A stretch of 64,000 nucleotides of DNA, from NCBI RefSeq assembly GCF_026914185.1, contig NC_070561.1:7378001-7442000 (forward strand), given 5' to 3'. Position numbers and translations under genes: made by a program. Of this stretch, positions 11,854 through 21,582 are shown piece by piece. Numbering within the stretch: position 1 is the first letter of the stretch; every line of letters starts with the position of its first letter. Below the pieces are notes generated by a model. That model was not told the origin of the DNA, did not search any database, and saw only the letters and a list, made by a program, of their open reading frames with translations. The stretch is from Puccinia triticina. Lineage: Eukaryota; Basidiomycota; Pucciniomycetes; Pucciniales; Pucciniaceae.

Positions 11854-12171
11854 TTGGGTCCAACCTCACGTCCTGGCCATCAGAGATGGGGCAGCGCGTA
11901 GTCTGCAGCGCCCTGATCAGGCAATTTGCCGTCATCTGTGGTCATTTGGCGTCAATCCGGCCCACACATTGGCTGGACGGGCTGGATTGTCCTCAATTGC
12001 TCCCACCATGTAGACCAATGGTTTGCATCTTCAAAATTCATTTCATCAAATCAGATTTCCCAACAAAAAATCCCACCCCAGTTAGACTTTGGGCCGCCAG
12101 GTGATTAGGATACACTTGATCAAGTGAGGTGAGAAATCAAGACTGTTGAAATTACTCAGGTGAAAAGAATT

Positions 12172-12245
12172 GTGTGTTGTGGGATTTGAACCCACAACCT
12201 TCTACATTCATGAGAGCTGCTCTTATACCACTGAGCTAAACACAC
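12172..12245 (-). tRNA. tRNA-like gene, anticodon uncertain
   Basis: On the minus strand a 74-base sequence folds as a tRNA. The acceptor stem GTGTGTT/AACACAC has 7 of 7 pairs, the D stem GCTC/GAGC 4 of 4 and the T stem GTGGG/CCCAC 5 of 5. It has good internal A-box (TAGCTCAGTGG) and B-box (GGTTCAAATCC) promoters. The anticodon arm is poor: two mismatches, and A instead of U at position 33. By position the anticodon reads TGA, but I would not assign serine, because the long variable arm of tRNA-Ser is absent. It is either a tRNA with a decayed anticodon arm or the head of a tRNA-derived SINE. Confidence 0.5.
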
Positions 12246-12704
12246 AGTTGGTCTTACTGGTGATTTTTGGATATTAGATCATATAGCTTGGCCACTCAAA
12301 TGGGGCTTGAAGCATATATTCCAACAAAGACTGGCCATGACATGTCTTTTTTCCTTGGCGCACCACTACAGGGATTGAATAGGGGGGTTCACTTGAGGAA
12401 GATTTCAAAATCAGTCATCAAAACCATCACTGACAAAATTTAGTCTCATAAATTGTTTGCAAGATAATGGAGGACTTCCTGTCAATCTGAGGAGTCAGAT
12501 CTGACCGTCCAGATTTCAGATTTTGCAAAAAGATCCCAGGCCAAAGTGATCTAGAGTTCCAGATTTCAGATTTCCCTGCAAAATCTGATATTCCAGATCT
12601 TTTCAAAAGTGACGGGAATTCCTCCAATTTGTACACATCTGGGTCCTGAGTGTGTGTGGTGTGATCTTGCTTGAACTCAAATGAGCTGAAGTGGTGGTGC
12701 AAGC

Positions 12705-13074
12705 AATGGTGAAAAAAATACAATACATGTATCTGTATCTGCCTTTATTTGTATCTATTTTGCACCCAATACTATTTATTTGTATCATATTCCAAGACCA
12801 ATACTATAAAAATGTATTCAAACTTTGGTATCTTGTTGCAGATACAGCCCAATACAAGATAGTGTATTTTTGTGTTTTTTGATAGTTTTTCTGTATACAG
12901 TCCACAGTGGCCAAAAACAAGAAAATAAAGTTTGAATACTTTCTTGATACAATACTGGGGTATTGTATCTTCAGGCAGATACAATACATTTTTATTTACA
13001 ATGATGTATTTTTCAACAGATACAATACACAGGTATCTGAAGATACTGTATTGTATAGTATCTGTTTCACCGTT
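12705..13074. mobile_element. hAT-like MITE, 370 bp
   Basis: The ends are AATGGTGAAA and TTTCACCGTT. The interior is built of inverted GTATC/GATAC and ATACAATAC words. The 9 bases GGTGCAAGC lie directly on both sides (12696-12704, 13075-13083), so an 8-bp duplication plus one shared terminal base fits hAT elements. No coding capacity. Confidence 0.65.
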
Positions 13075-13083
13075 GGTGCAAGC

Positions 13084-14110
13084 CTCCGTGAACTCAACCA
13101 AGTCCCTTGAGACTTTGGGCCCCCAGGGTGCAGGCTGAGTAGTGTTGTAGGAGTAACAAAATTGTGAACTTTTTATTTCTCATTGTTTGTTCCCATTTCA
13201 TTTCTGGAATTTTCTTTCCAATTCTTGCTTTATATAACCTCATAACCCATAAACATGTATATATAAGTTGTACCTGCAAATGGCTGGATGAGTTTCCCAA
13301 TCTCTCTTTGGCACTCACCCAGTCTGTTGCAGAACCATTATGATTTTTCCATACTCTTTATAGTTTTGTACCTTGTTCTTTCTTTTTTCCTTTCTCTCAT
13401 TTTCTCAACTATGCAATGAATCTCTCTTTGGCACTGACCCAGTACATTGCAGAACCATGATCATTTTTCCATACTAGGCTGAACTTGCAAAGAAAGCCTG
13501 CATCAGGAGGACTTACACCATACCTCCCCAAACTGGCACTGCAAGAATCTGACTTGAATTATTTTTCAATGATCAATGCTCACATTGAGTGAGCAAGTGT
13601 TATCTTGTAGGCCTTGCACCATACACTGAGGGAAGGCTGCAAAAAATAAAAATAGGCACAACTTACTCAGTGCAGCTGTAAAGTTAACCACTTCTTGGAA
13701 ATCCAGTGGTTTAGGGATTTTGGTATAGGTCAGAAGGGGAAATTAATGCCTACAAGCTAAGATATTTTATCCCAACCCATGATAAGAGGACAAGGAACTG
13801 TAGAGCTTCAAAAATTCCTCCCACCAAAACTGAGAATCTTGGCCCTGCGGGCCGCAGAATGGGATGATAGCGCACAAGTCCCTTCTGTCAAGGGCTTTTG
13901 GAGGCTTGCTTTGCATGACACACAACCACAGTGGAGGGGCTTTGTTAAGTTTGGCTGTACAGGGCCCAGACCATATTTTTGCGGCACCTGCCAACTTTAA
14001 CACAAGTCCCCCGGCTGTGCTCATGGTGTATGTGACTGCCTACTCAAATTTAGGATGTATTTTGGGATTCATTTTTTCATTTATCATCATTCACATCACA
14101 TGTCACTTAT
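13084..14110. other. Intergenic with a 62-bp direct duplication and a TTAACACAAGTCC motif
   Basis: No gene recognised. A segment beginning AATCTCTCTTTGGCACT is repeated at 13299 and 13419 (about 62 bases each, 120 apart), each followed by TTTTTCCATACT. A TTAACACAAGTCC motif lies at 13997-14009. Confidence 0.5.
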
Positions 14111-14287
14111 GGTCCTCAAAGTTGAATTTCATGCATGTATAAATGCATAAATCATAAATTCATAAAACTTTGTTTGCAGAGGATCTCACCAATCTGCTTA
14201 AGTAATCTTTGACTTTCCCAGCCAAAGAATTTTTATGAATTTATGATTTACGCATTTATGCATGCATGAATTCCAACTTTGAGAACC
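14111..14287. mobile_element. Foldback MITE, 177 bp
   Basis: Inverted arms of about 57 bases (14111-14168 and 14230-14287) start GGTCCTCAAAGTTG and end CCAACTTTGAGAACC, and share ATAAATCATAAATTC. A short spacer separates them. No clear target-site duplication. Confidence 0.6.
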
Positions 14288-14398
14288 ACAACTGTCAGCA
14301 ATCTACTGATTCTGATTATTCATGACTTTTTTCAAATAGTATTCAAGATTTTCCAAAATTATCATTAATTAATGAAAGAAAATTTGTAAATTTTTATA

Positions 14399-15192
14399 CG
14401 GACTTACTTCGCGCACTGCGAAAAGCTCTTCGCGCACTGTGCAGTGCGCGAAGTTTGCAAACACTTCGCGCACTGTGCAGTGCGCGAAGTTTGCAAACAC
14501 TTCGCGCACTGCGCGTGAAGGGCGCAACTTTTTCAAATTATTTTTTGACCAATCAATAGACAAGCTTATTATTGTCCTCTGTGAATTTATTTGGAGTTTT
14601 TTGAAGCTTCCTTGTATGCTTAAAAATCCCACCAATAAAAAAAACAAGTACAGCCATTTGGGGACCTGGAATTCATATTCCCACAGGCCAAAAAATCCAA
14701 TTAATTTATTGAATCATATTAAACATGTATTTAAAAGTTTTAGAACTTTTTGGCCACTTTGTACAAGGACAAGGCTTTCAAAAACCAGTAACTGTTTCTC
14801 AAGATATGCCAAAATGTGCCAGTAAGTGGTGAACTTTCCTAATTTTTGAAAGCCTTATTCTTGCACAAAGTGGCCAAAAAATTCTAAAAAGTTTGAATTC
14901 ATATGTATCATTATTCACTAAATTATTTGGATTTTTTGACTGGTGGGAATATGAATTCCAGGTCCCCAAATGGCTGTACTTGTTTTTTTTATTGGTGGGA
15001 TTTTTAAGCATACAAGGAAGCTTCAAAAAACTCCAAATAAATTCACAGAGGACAATAATAAGCTTTTCTATTGATTGGTCAAAAAATAATTTGAAAAAGT
15101 TGCGCCCTTCACGCACAGTGCGCGAAGTGTTTGCAAACTTCGCGCACTGCACAGTGCGCGAAGAGCTTTTTGCAGTGCGCGAAGTAAGTCCG
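14399..15192. mobile_element. Foldback hAT-like element, 794 bp, 8-bp TSD
   Basis: Two arms of nearly 400 bases run CGGACTTACTTCGCGCACTG to CAGTGCGCGAAGTAAGTCCG. TTTTTATA flanks both sides exactly (14391-14398, 15193-15200), an 8-bp duplication as made by hAT transposases. The left arm has one more copy than the right of a 36-bp unit containing CACTTCGCGCACTG. Open frames in the arms mirror each other and are not genes. Confidence 0.8.
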
Positions 15193-15599
15193 TTTTTATA
15201 ATTTTTTTGATTTTCCAAATACTTCTTATAATTTTGTGGTATTCATTATTCTACAGTCCTCATGACTTCAAGACTGTTGGTTGGGCTTCTGGAATGAGTT
15301 TTTGGGGGTTCAGAAATATCTGTCAAGTGACTGTACACCATTCCTTAAAAAAACAGCTGGCATATTCCTTTGCTTGTGTTCTGCTCTTATAACTATCTGC
15401 CCAAGTAAACCTTATCAAATTTGCAGCCTCCCAAACCTTCCAGTTAGTTTGAATTATTCACATGTGTGTGCAAATTTAAAACAAGTTCTATCCCCCCTCA
15501 AATAACCCACCTCCAAACAATTGGCTTCCGTGCTTGGCGCTGCCCATGCAGCCTGATCAGACCTCACCATTTGGGTCCTTCTGGCTATGAGGCTCAGGG

Positions 15600-15870
15600 G
15601 TTCACGGGTTGGGTGTCAGTATTCCGCGGCCACAATGACTGACCTGGTTTGGTCGGTGTGTAAGGTTTTGGGGAGTGGCGGACGTTGAAATGCCGCCCGT
15701 TAAGCTGTCATCAACACCACCTGAGGCACATGGACGGCGTGCATTCTGTGGCTCAGACCCTGGCCAATGATTTGGGCCAGCCGACGAGGGTGCCTGCCGA
15801 CTGTTTGGCGAGATCGTGCGCCCCGCAATCATGTTGTCAACCTTGAGTGGGTCGAACAGAGTCGGGCGGA
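15600..15870 (+). repeat. Degenerate, inverted third copy of the composite repeat
   Basis: The stretch 15774-15860 reads as a diverged reverse complement of the segment at about 22840-22930 (GATCGTGCGCCCCGCAATCATG against its counterpart around GGGGCGCACGATG). It is much more decayed than copies A and B. Confidence 0.5.
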
Positions 15871-15942
15871 CAGTGTCATCTTTGTCGTTGAACCCAAGTG
15901 GCCCTTAAGCTCGGGTTCAGGAGTGGCATGCTCTCATATGGC

Positions 15943-16406
15943 ACCAAGTTAAGATGTCTTCATGAAACCATCGCGGACCGCTGCGAAGTGGAACTGATCC
16001 TCAGCGATGCAATACACTCCTGACTTGGGTCCTCTCCACCCTTGAAGAGTTCCAACTGGTACTACATAGATATTACCACCACATATAAGGCCTTGGATGA
16101 AGCTACAATCAGACAGGAGGTCTATTGATACAACATGTAAAATGTGGTGGATCCAGCCACCCTCATCGGCTATCTCTCGGCTATCTTGTCCGTAGAAGTC
16201 TCGTCCGTGGCTTCCCTCAAATCTTTTGCATACACCCTCCAGTACTAAACGCCGGAGACTGTTCATGGAAAAATACATCAAGCCTTCCCGCCGTGGTCCG
16301 CCGTGGGTGGTCTCATCATCATTCTTTCGGAGACTGCACGGGTAACTACCTAACCTTGATCCTTTCGACACTGCACACTTGGTCTAACTCTATTCGCATC
16401 CGCACC
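15943..16406 (+). promoter_or_regulatory. Upstream region of secreted gene B
   Basis: Positions 16140-16406 share blocks with the leader of gene A (GGAGACTGTTCAT, TCATCATTCTTTCGGAGACT). The more distal part (15943-16065, from CAAGTTAAGATG to GTTCCAACTGGTACTACAT) is repeated downstream of the gene at 17742-17872. Promoter function is inference from conservation. Confidence 0.4.
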
Positions 16407-17420
16407 ATGTCTATCTCCTCACTGCTAGTACTCGGCCTGTCACTCTTTACCATCCATCTTCAGCTCATTTTTGGTCTGCCCAGCCCTGAGGGCACTCCAC
16501 TTAAGCCTAGCCACTTCCGTGAGCTCCCTGCCTGGAGCCGTGGCCCCCATAACCCGATCAGTGACCTCAATGTCCCGGGAGGGAGTTTAGTCTGGGACCG
16601 CGAGCTCCACATCGACAACGGCAAAAAAGTCGAGGTTGTCCACGTTGAAACTGGGCATGTCGTCTACCTCATAAGCCAATCCCCCGATGACTACCGCACG
16701 ACGATAATTTCCAACGGAGAGGGTAAAGAACTCCTGCGATTCACACTCGATGTAGGATATCTCATTTCTGAGGGATGATATGTATTGTAACTTGATTTTC
16801 AAAACTGGGAGCTGACCCTACCAACAATCTTCCCACGTATTTTTTGCCCGTTTGTCTGTTTGGCAACTCTTCAAAAACCCCGCACAGAAAACACCAATAA
16901 GCTGTCTTTGGCACGTATACCACACATCCTCAGCTTCGCTGAGCTACGAGATCCATCCGAACGGGCCTGCTACCGATCGCTGGTTTATGCGCATATGGCA
17001 GAAAAACCTTGCAACTTTGGCATATTACCGCGGTCGTTCATCAAATACTGGAAATGTCTACTTCCATAAAGCTCGATTAGCTGCATTCGAATGTATGATT
17101 CTCGTTTCACCCCAACGTCACCAGTTCATGTCGGACCTCAATTCCTAACATCGAACTTTTCTGCTGTGATGTGATATAGTCACCAACATCCAACAGGTAG
17201 ACAAATCCCGGATGAAACCGGGTACTTTGAAAGGTGTTCAAAACGTTGTCACATATGAAATCGTTCGACGATCAGATATTCCCGAGGTACGTGAATCTCG
17301 ATAACCCAAGCTGACCAAAAGAGAATCGAATCTGACTCGTCATTGGTGTGAAAAATATAGCATTACTTCATTGGGCTATGGTGCCAGGTCAAAAGAAGAA
17401 TCGACCATTATAAGTTATGA
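16407..17420 (+). CDS. Small secreted protein B, candidate effector (paralogue of 5452-6458)
   Basis: Four exons (16407-16751, 16888-17092, 17180-17286, 17361-17420) join in frame to 238 residues. The signal peptide is MSISSLLVLGLSLFTIHLQL. Exons 3 and 4 have exactly the same lengths as in gene A (107 and 60 bases), and all introns fall at homologous places in the same phase. Shared blocks are KKVEV, DYRTTIISNG, YHTSSA, SYEIHP, ATDRW, YYRG, MKPG and LKGVQ; residues 24-55 are the most divergent. Both copies lack frame lesions, so both look functional. No named domain is recognised, and an effector role is inferred only from secretion and duplication. Confidence 0.75.
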
Positions 17421-17741
17421 GCAAGCAACATACAAAATCACTGCGACAAAACCAAACACATTCATTTTTCTCCAGTCTAGAGTTGCTTTCTTACGGCACC
17501 GAGTCCAACCTACCCTTCTCCTAACCACTAATTTTGTATTGGAAAAGGACTTCCTCCTGGTGTCTTGAAATCATCCTCTTTCCACTGTTCTTGATTTGTA
17601 TAAACACTATAATCCTTTCGCATGTTCACGATTGACTGGTTCCTTCATTTTTAAGTAAATATCTAAACGAGGTCTAAGCGTATAACATCACGCCAACATC
17701 TGCTTGCTTCCTCAGCCAGAGCCCAACCTAATTGAGTGGCG

Positions 17742-17872
17742 TCAAGTTAAGATGTTTTGAAACCATCGACCGCTGTGAAGTGCCGGAACTGTTGCCTTCA
17801 TTCTCAGATACGTAAGAGCCCCTGACATTTGTCTCATCCGCCCTCAAAGAGTTCCCACTGTTACTACATGAC
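17742..17872 (+). repeat. Remnant of a third secreted-gene duplication unit
   Basis: This repeats the distal upstream region of gene B (15943-16065), with CAAGTTAAGATG, GAAACCATCG and TTCCCACTGTTACTACATGA in the same order. No third reading frame follows: the sequence switches to an unrelated dispersed repeat by about 17890. Confidence 0.55.
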
Positions 17873-17915
17873 TTGAATAGAAAATTGCAAAGTCTTGAGG
17901 ATGGGATTGGGTGAT

Positions 17916-18015
17916 AGAGATGGTAATCGGGGCCCGGGTACCGGGTCCTTTTTTGCCCAAACCTGTACCCGTCTAGGAAACGGTGGTCCTTGGTGAGTGT
18001 TCCTGCGGGTACCCG
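17916..18015 (+). repeat. Dispersed GGTACCGGGT-rich repeat (partner at 44392-44497)
   Basis: It begins TAGAGATGGTAATCGGGGCC, followed by GGGTACCGGG and CCCGTCTAGG. An inverted copy at 44392-44497 shares the same order of words. The type is unknown. Confidence 0.45.
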
Positions 18016-18027
18016 CTGCCACCTAAC

Positions 18028-18110
18028 TTAACACAAGTCCCCCACTTCGGAGGGCCCTGGTACAGCCTGTGCTGGCGCGAAGCGCAACCTCCAAAGGAGG
18101 GACTTGGGAC
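18028..18110 (+). repeat. Short inverted element starting TTAACACAAGTCC
   Basis: The 13-mer TTAACACAAGTCC (18028-18040) is followed by CCCACTTCGGAGGG and closes with GGAGGGACTTGGGAC at 18096-18110, so the ends are inverted. The same 13-mer occurs at 6846, 13997, 19026 and 19376. Confidence 0.5.
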
Positions 18111-18113
18111 TAA

Positions 18114-18455
18114 GAGCATCCGCATTGGTGCGGGTGTAACTCGAGGAGTAACAGATCCACTTACTCCCGGATTAGGGCTAATCCGGGCCAGCAAACACAT
18201 CAGTGTGTAATAAAAAGATGTGTAAGTATGTTGCATGCACCTACAGCCTATGTAAGCTGTGTTTGGTGCATACTTTTGGGTGGGGATGAGTGTCTGCATG
18301 CAGCACTTACTCCCAGGATTAGCAAGGAGTAAATTTACTCCTGCTTACTCCAAATTGTACTCCGAGTTTAGTCTGATTGAATTGGAACCAATGTGGTTGC
18401 CAAGGGGGATTAGTTACACTAATCCTCCCTTAATCCGCAATCAATGCGGATGCTC
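18114..18455. mobile_element. PIF/Harbinger-type MITE, 342 bp
   Basis: The ends are GAGCATCCGCATTGGTGCGG and CCGCAATCAATGCGGATGCTC. TAA flanks both sides (18111-18113, 18456-18458), the target preference of PIF/Harbinger elements. The interior has further inverted GGATTAG and TACTCC words and no gene. Confidence 0.7.
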
Positions 18456-19512
18456 TAATGTCCACATTTTGGCCTGAGAGATTCTCATCTTCTGATGAGG
18501 TTTTGCCTTTCCAATTTTGACCCGGTTCCCAAAGGGCCCTGCGCATGCCCTTTGGACCCTGAGAATTGTCTCATCTTTCCCTAAGTTTTTCCAATACACA
18601 TGTTCCTGGAAGTCCAACCATTGTTGCTCCATGACCCTTCAAAGTTATGCATTCTCAGGGTTCCTTGAGCTGTATGACCTGTGCGTATTGAACTGACCAT
18701 GGAAAACAGTATGGTTTTTCAATTCAATTACACAGGAACCAGGCTCTTCAAGCTCTGTTTAATATGCCTTGGCCACTCCAGCTCCTGCATCCAATCCTCA
18801 TTTTGAGGACAGGGACATGAAGCCAAGATGTTCAGCTATCTTGACCCTTTGGGGCTTACTCTCAACCACCGGCACCGGCCCTCTGGAGAATATATGTACT
18901 CTCTTTATGGCCATTAAAGGCCAACAAGAGAGTGCTGAATCTCTTGTTGGCCAGTAAAGGCCCTTGGCACTACATAGTCACAATCACTGGTACTAGCTGT
19001 TGAGAGAGTGAGGCGCAGTGCAAACTTAACACAAGTCCTGGTAGGTGGCCAGCAGCGCGCAGCACAGAGGCCATGGGTGTCCATGTCGCCACAGGAGACC
19101 CAAGGGTACACCATGGCTGCAACCCAACATTTTGAAGTGCAGGTTTTCAAAACCACTTCAAAACTTTTCAAACTAAATTGCAGAGGACTTTGGCAGTGCA
19201 GTTGTCAAAGGTTAATTGAAAGGTATTTGAAAAGACTTTGTGAGAAAGGGCCCAAAACCAATTTATTTTCACCTTGCAATGTTGCTAGAACCACACTTTC
19301 ACCTTGAAACATTGCAACTTGGCTTGCAGCAGTGGTGTACAGCATGCTAGCTACAGAGGGGAGCTAGTACCAAAATTAACACAAGTCCCTGTCAGGCGCA
19401 GGTGATACCAAGAGAACAAGTTCTCTTCTAGCTACAACAGTGAAGGCAATAATTAGCGCGCGCGAAGGGCGTAGAGAGTATAAAAATAGGGGCTTAAATA
19501 ATTTACTCCCAA
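18456..19512. other. Intergenic with two TTAACACAAGTCC motifs
   Basis: The motif occurs at 19026-19038 and 19376-19388. Otherwise I see no gene and no array. Confidence 0.5.
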
Positions 19513-19555
19513 GAATTACATTCTGACTCACAAAATGGGAGTCAGAATGTAATTC
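19513..19555. repeat. Perfect 17-bp hairpin
   Basis: GAATTACATTCTGACTC (19513-19529) and its exact inverse (19539-19555) are separated by 9 bases. A partial third copy (AAAATGTAATTCTT) follows at about 19577-19590. Confidence 0.7.
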
Positions 19556-19689
19556 CGCTGCATAGAATCGGAGTTGAAAATGTAATTCTTCCTGCTAAAC
19601 CTCTCAACTGAAGATGCATCCATCCTGTTAAGGAGTCTCAGGAGTGAGAAAACTTCTGCCTGATTGGTTTTCTTTCTTATAGAAATCAA

Positions 19690-20802
19690 AACTCTTTGGT
19701 TGTAGGGAATTTCAGCCTTAGAGTCAACACAGTTGACCTGAAATTGCCTCTTATCTCCATTTTATACCTAAATGTGTTTATATCCTTTTAAACTTAAAAC
19801 TTAAGGTTGTTTTGACTTCCAATTCTGATTTCTCATATAAGTTTGACCCTAGTGTGCACTGATCACTTTCCAATATCTCTGATCCTTCATATAGTCTGTG
19901 GTTTGTGACGCACATTCCCAGAAGCACTATGCAGGCGCGCCTGAGCGCTCAAAACCACATGTAGATGTGTGATTGTCAGCCTTAGAGTCAACACAGCTGA
20001 CCTAAAGTCTGCCTTTTTCTACTTTTTAAACATGAATTACTTCATATCTTTTTCATATTAAGAGAAATCCTTGTTTTGACTTCATATTCTGTTTCCTCAC
20101 GCAATTTTAACCCTAGTTACAACTTATCAATTCTTTGTAACTATGCTCCTTCCCTGAGTTATTGAGTTGTGGCGCGCATGCGCAGTTGTGACGTGTCAGC
20201 GCTACCAGGCATGCTAAACCACAAGTACATATGTAAATTACATAGAAAAACTGTGAAAATTTTTGTAGTCAGGATCCCCCTTGCCTGAGGAGGATCTACA
20301 GACTCCAGCACACCATAACCACATCCCAGATACCCCAGGATCACCACCCAAGAGATTACCACGCTCCCAGTATACCTACCGTCACAGGCGCCTAGGATAT
20401 TGACAGGAAGTAACCTCTTTCACTGAACCTTGTTTATCTCAGAGGTACAAATCTGTGTCTGCTTGATCTGCTCTTCTTTGCTGGCCTTTGCCTTATCCTT
20501 GATCACAGGGCTGTCCCTGCTTAACATCTTTCTTTTTCTGTGGTTTTTGCAAGAAACAAACCACATAGGTTTCCCATTAAAGAACCTCGACTATCCAGAA
20601 GGAAGCTAAAAAATTGTGGCTGGATTAAACTTGGCTAATCCAGAAGCCCTCCATGTTTCTTTGGTGAGAGGAGGCTGTAGCACTCTCTAGCACAGCTTGG
20701 CAGCACTCTTCTGAAGAGGTAGGATTGCCAGTGGAAAAAGGATACCACACTCCCAGTACACCTGCCTTCACAGGCGCCTAGGATATTGACAGTAAGTATA
20801 CT
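19690..20802 (+). repeat. Old repeat family, copy split by an LTR element
   Basis: A unit starting CAGCCTTAGAGTCAACACAG occurs at about 19710 and again at about 19976, the second followed by a segment ending CACAGGCGCCTAGGATATTG (20374-20403). That terminal segment is repeated at about 20743-20790. The family continues at 24547-24960 after the inserted LTR element. An inverted relative lies at 26560-27390. No coding sequence is recognised. Confidence 0.6.
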
Positions 20803-21120
20803 TGTAAGAGTCCCATTTGGACTCCTTACTAAAGACTTGCAAAGGCGCTGAGAAACTCGTCTCAATGGTTTCTAGTGCCCAACTGTGATTTATTTCAAAG
20901 GGGGAAGGAGCTAGCAATGAGAGATCAGTATCTCTCAGTATATACAACTGGGGAAAAGGGAGAAGGAGAGGAAAGAGAGAGAGGGAAGAAAGAGAGTACA
21001 TACCTAGCAATGAGAGATCAGTATCTCTGCAGAGCTAGGTAGGTGAGGAGGAGTCAGGACTATATGGGTCCAGATCTGTATCTTGTGATATGTGTGTGAC
21101 ACCTTGGGAGGGGGCTCACA
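20803..21120 (-). repeat. 3' LTR of the 20803-24546 element
   Basis: 318 bp, nearly identical to 24229-24546, with TG/CA ends. It holds two copies of an internal hairpin (AGAGATCAGTATCTCT type, near 20921 and 21012). Confidence 0.85.
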
Positions 21121-21582
21121 GTCTCCCCTCCTATAAAAAAGAAAAAAGAAGGGAAGAAAAGAAATGGCTGAAAACAAGGGGCAATGTGAGGAAAAAAGGA
21201 TAATTGAGTTAAGGGAAGATTGGTTTGTGGAATGGCAGAATAGTGGTGAGGTTGTTGTGGCATTTTAAGGGCAGAAGGAGGTGTTTAAGGTGGAGGTGAA
21301 GCTGGAGAGATTGGCTGAGGGGAACAGATTTGCAAAGGAGAGGCAAATGAGAACGGTGGGGAAAGCGCAGAAGAATTATGTGGCGTGTGTGCCGAAGAAG
21401 GAGGACGGCTCTGGTTGAATTGGTCCCCGAGGAGCATTCAAATCTGAGTGAGGCATTGATCAAGGCTTCCCAGACTGTTTGAGGTGCTGTAGGGTTTCAA
21501 TGGGTTAGTATTGTGGTCCTTGTCAGTGGTGTTGAGGAAGGCTTGTGGCCTAAGGGGATCTCAAAGACCAGATGGGAGCAGA

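Larger units (their letters stand above)
9985..12030 (-). repeat. Composite repeat copy A (retroelement interior), with two nested insertions
   Basis: Blocks here align with 22795-23900: 9990-10340 with 22795-23140, 11150-11590 with 23195-23700, and 11857-12030 with 23731-23900. Copy B lies inside an LTR retrotransposon, so copy A is probably a detached piece of that element's interior. Relative to B, copy A carries two extra DNA elements (10400-11143 and 11605-11853). A purine-rich GGAGGA-type tract (11270-11390) is longer in B. No intact gene is present. Confidence 0.7.

Noticed and set aside
14369..15218. Mirror-image open frames with similar peptides on both strands
   Set aside because: They result from the two arms of the foldback element and have no independent support.
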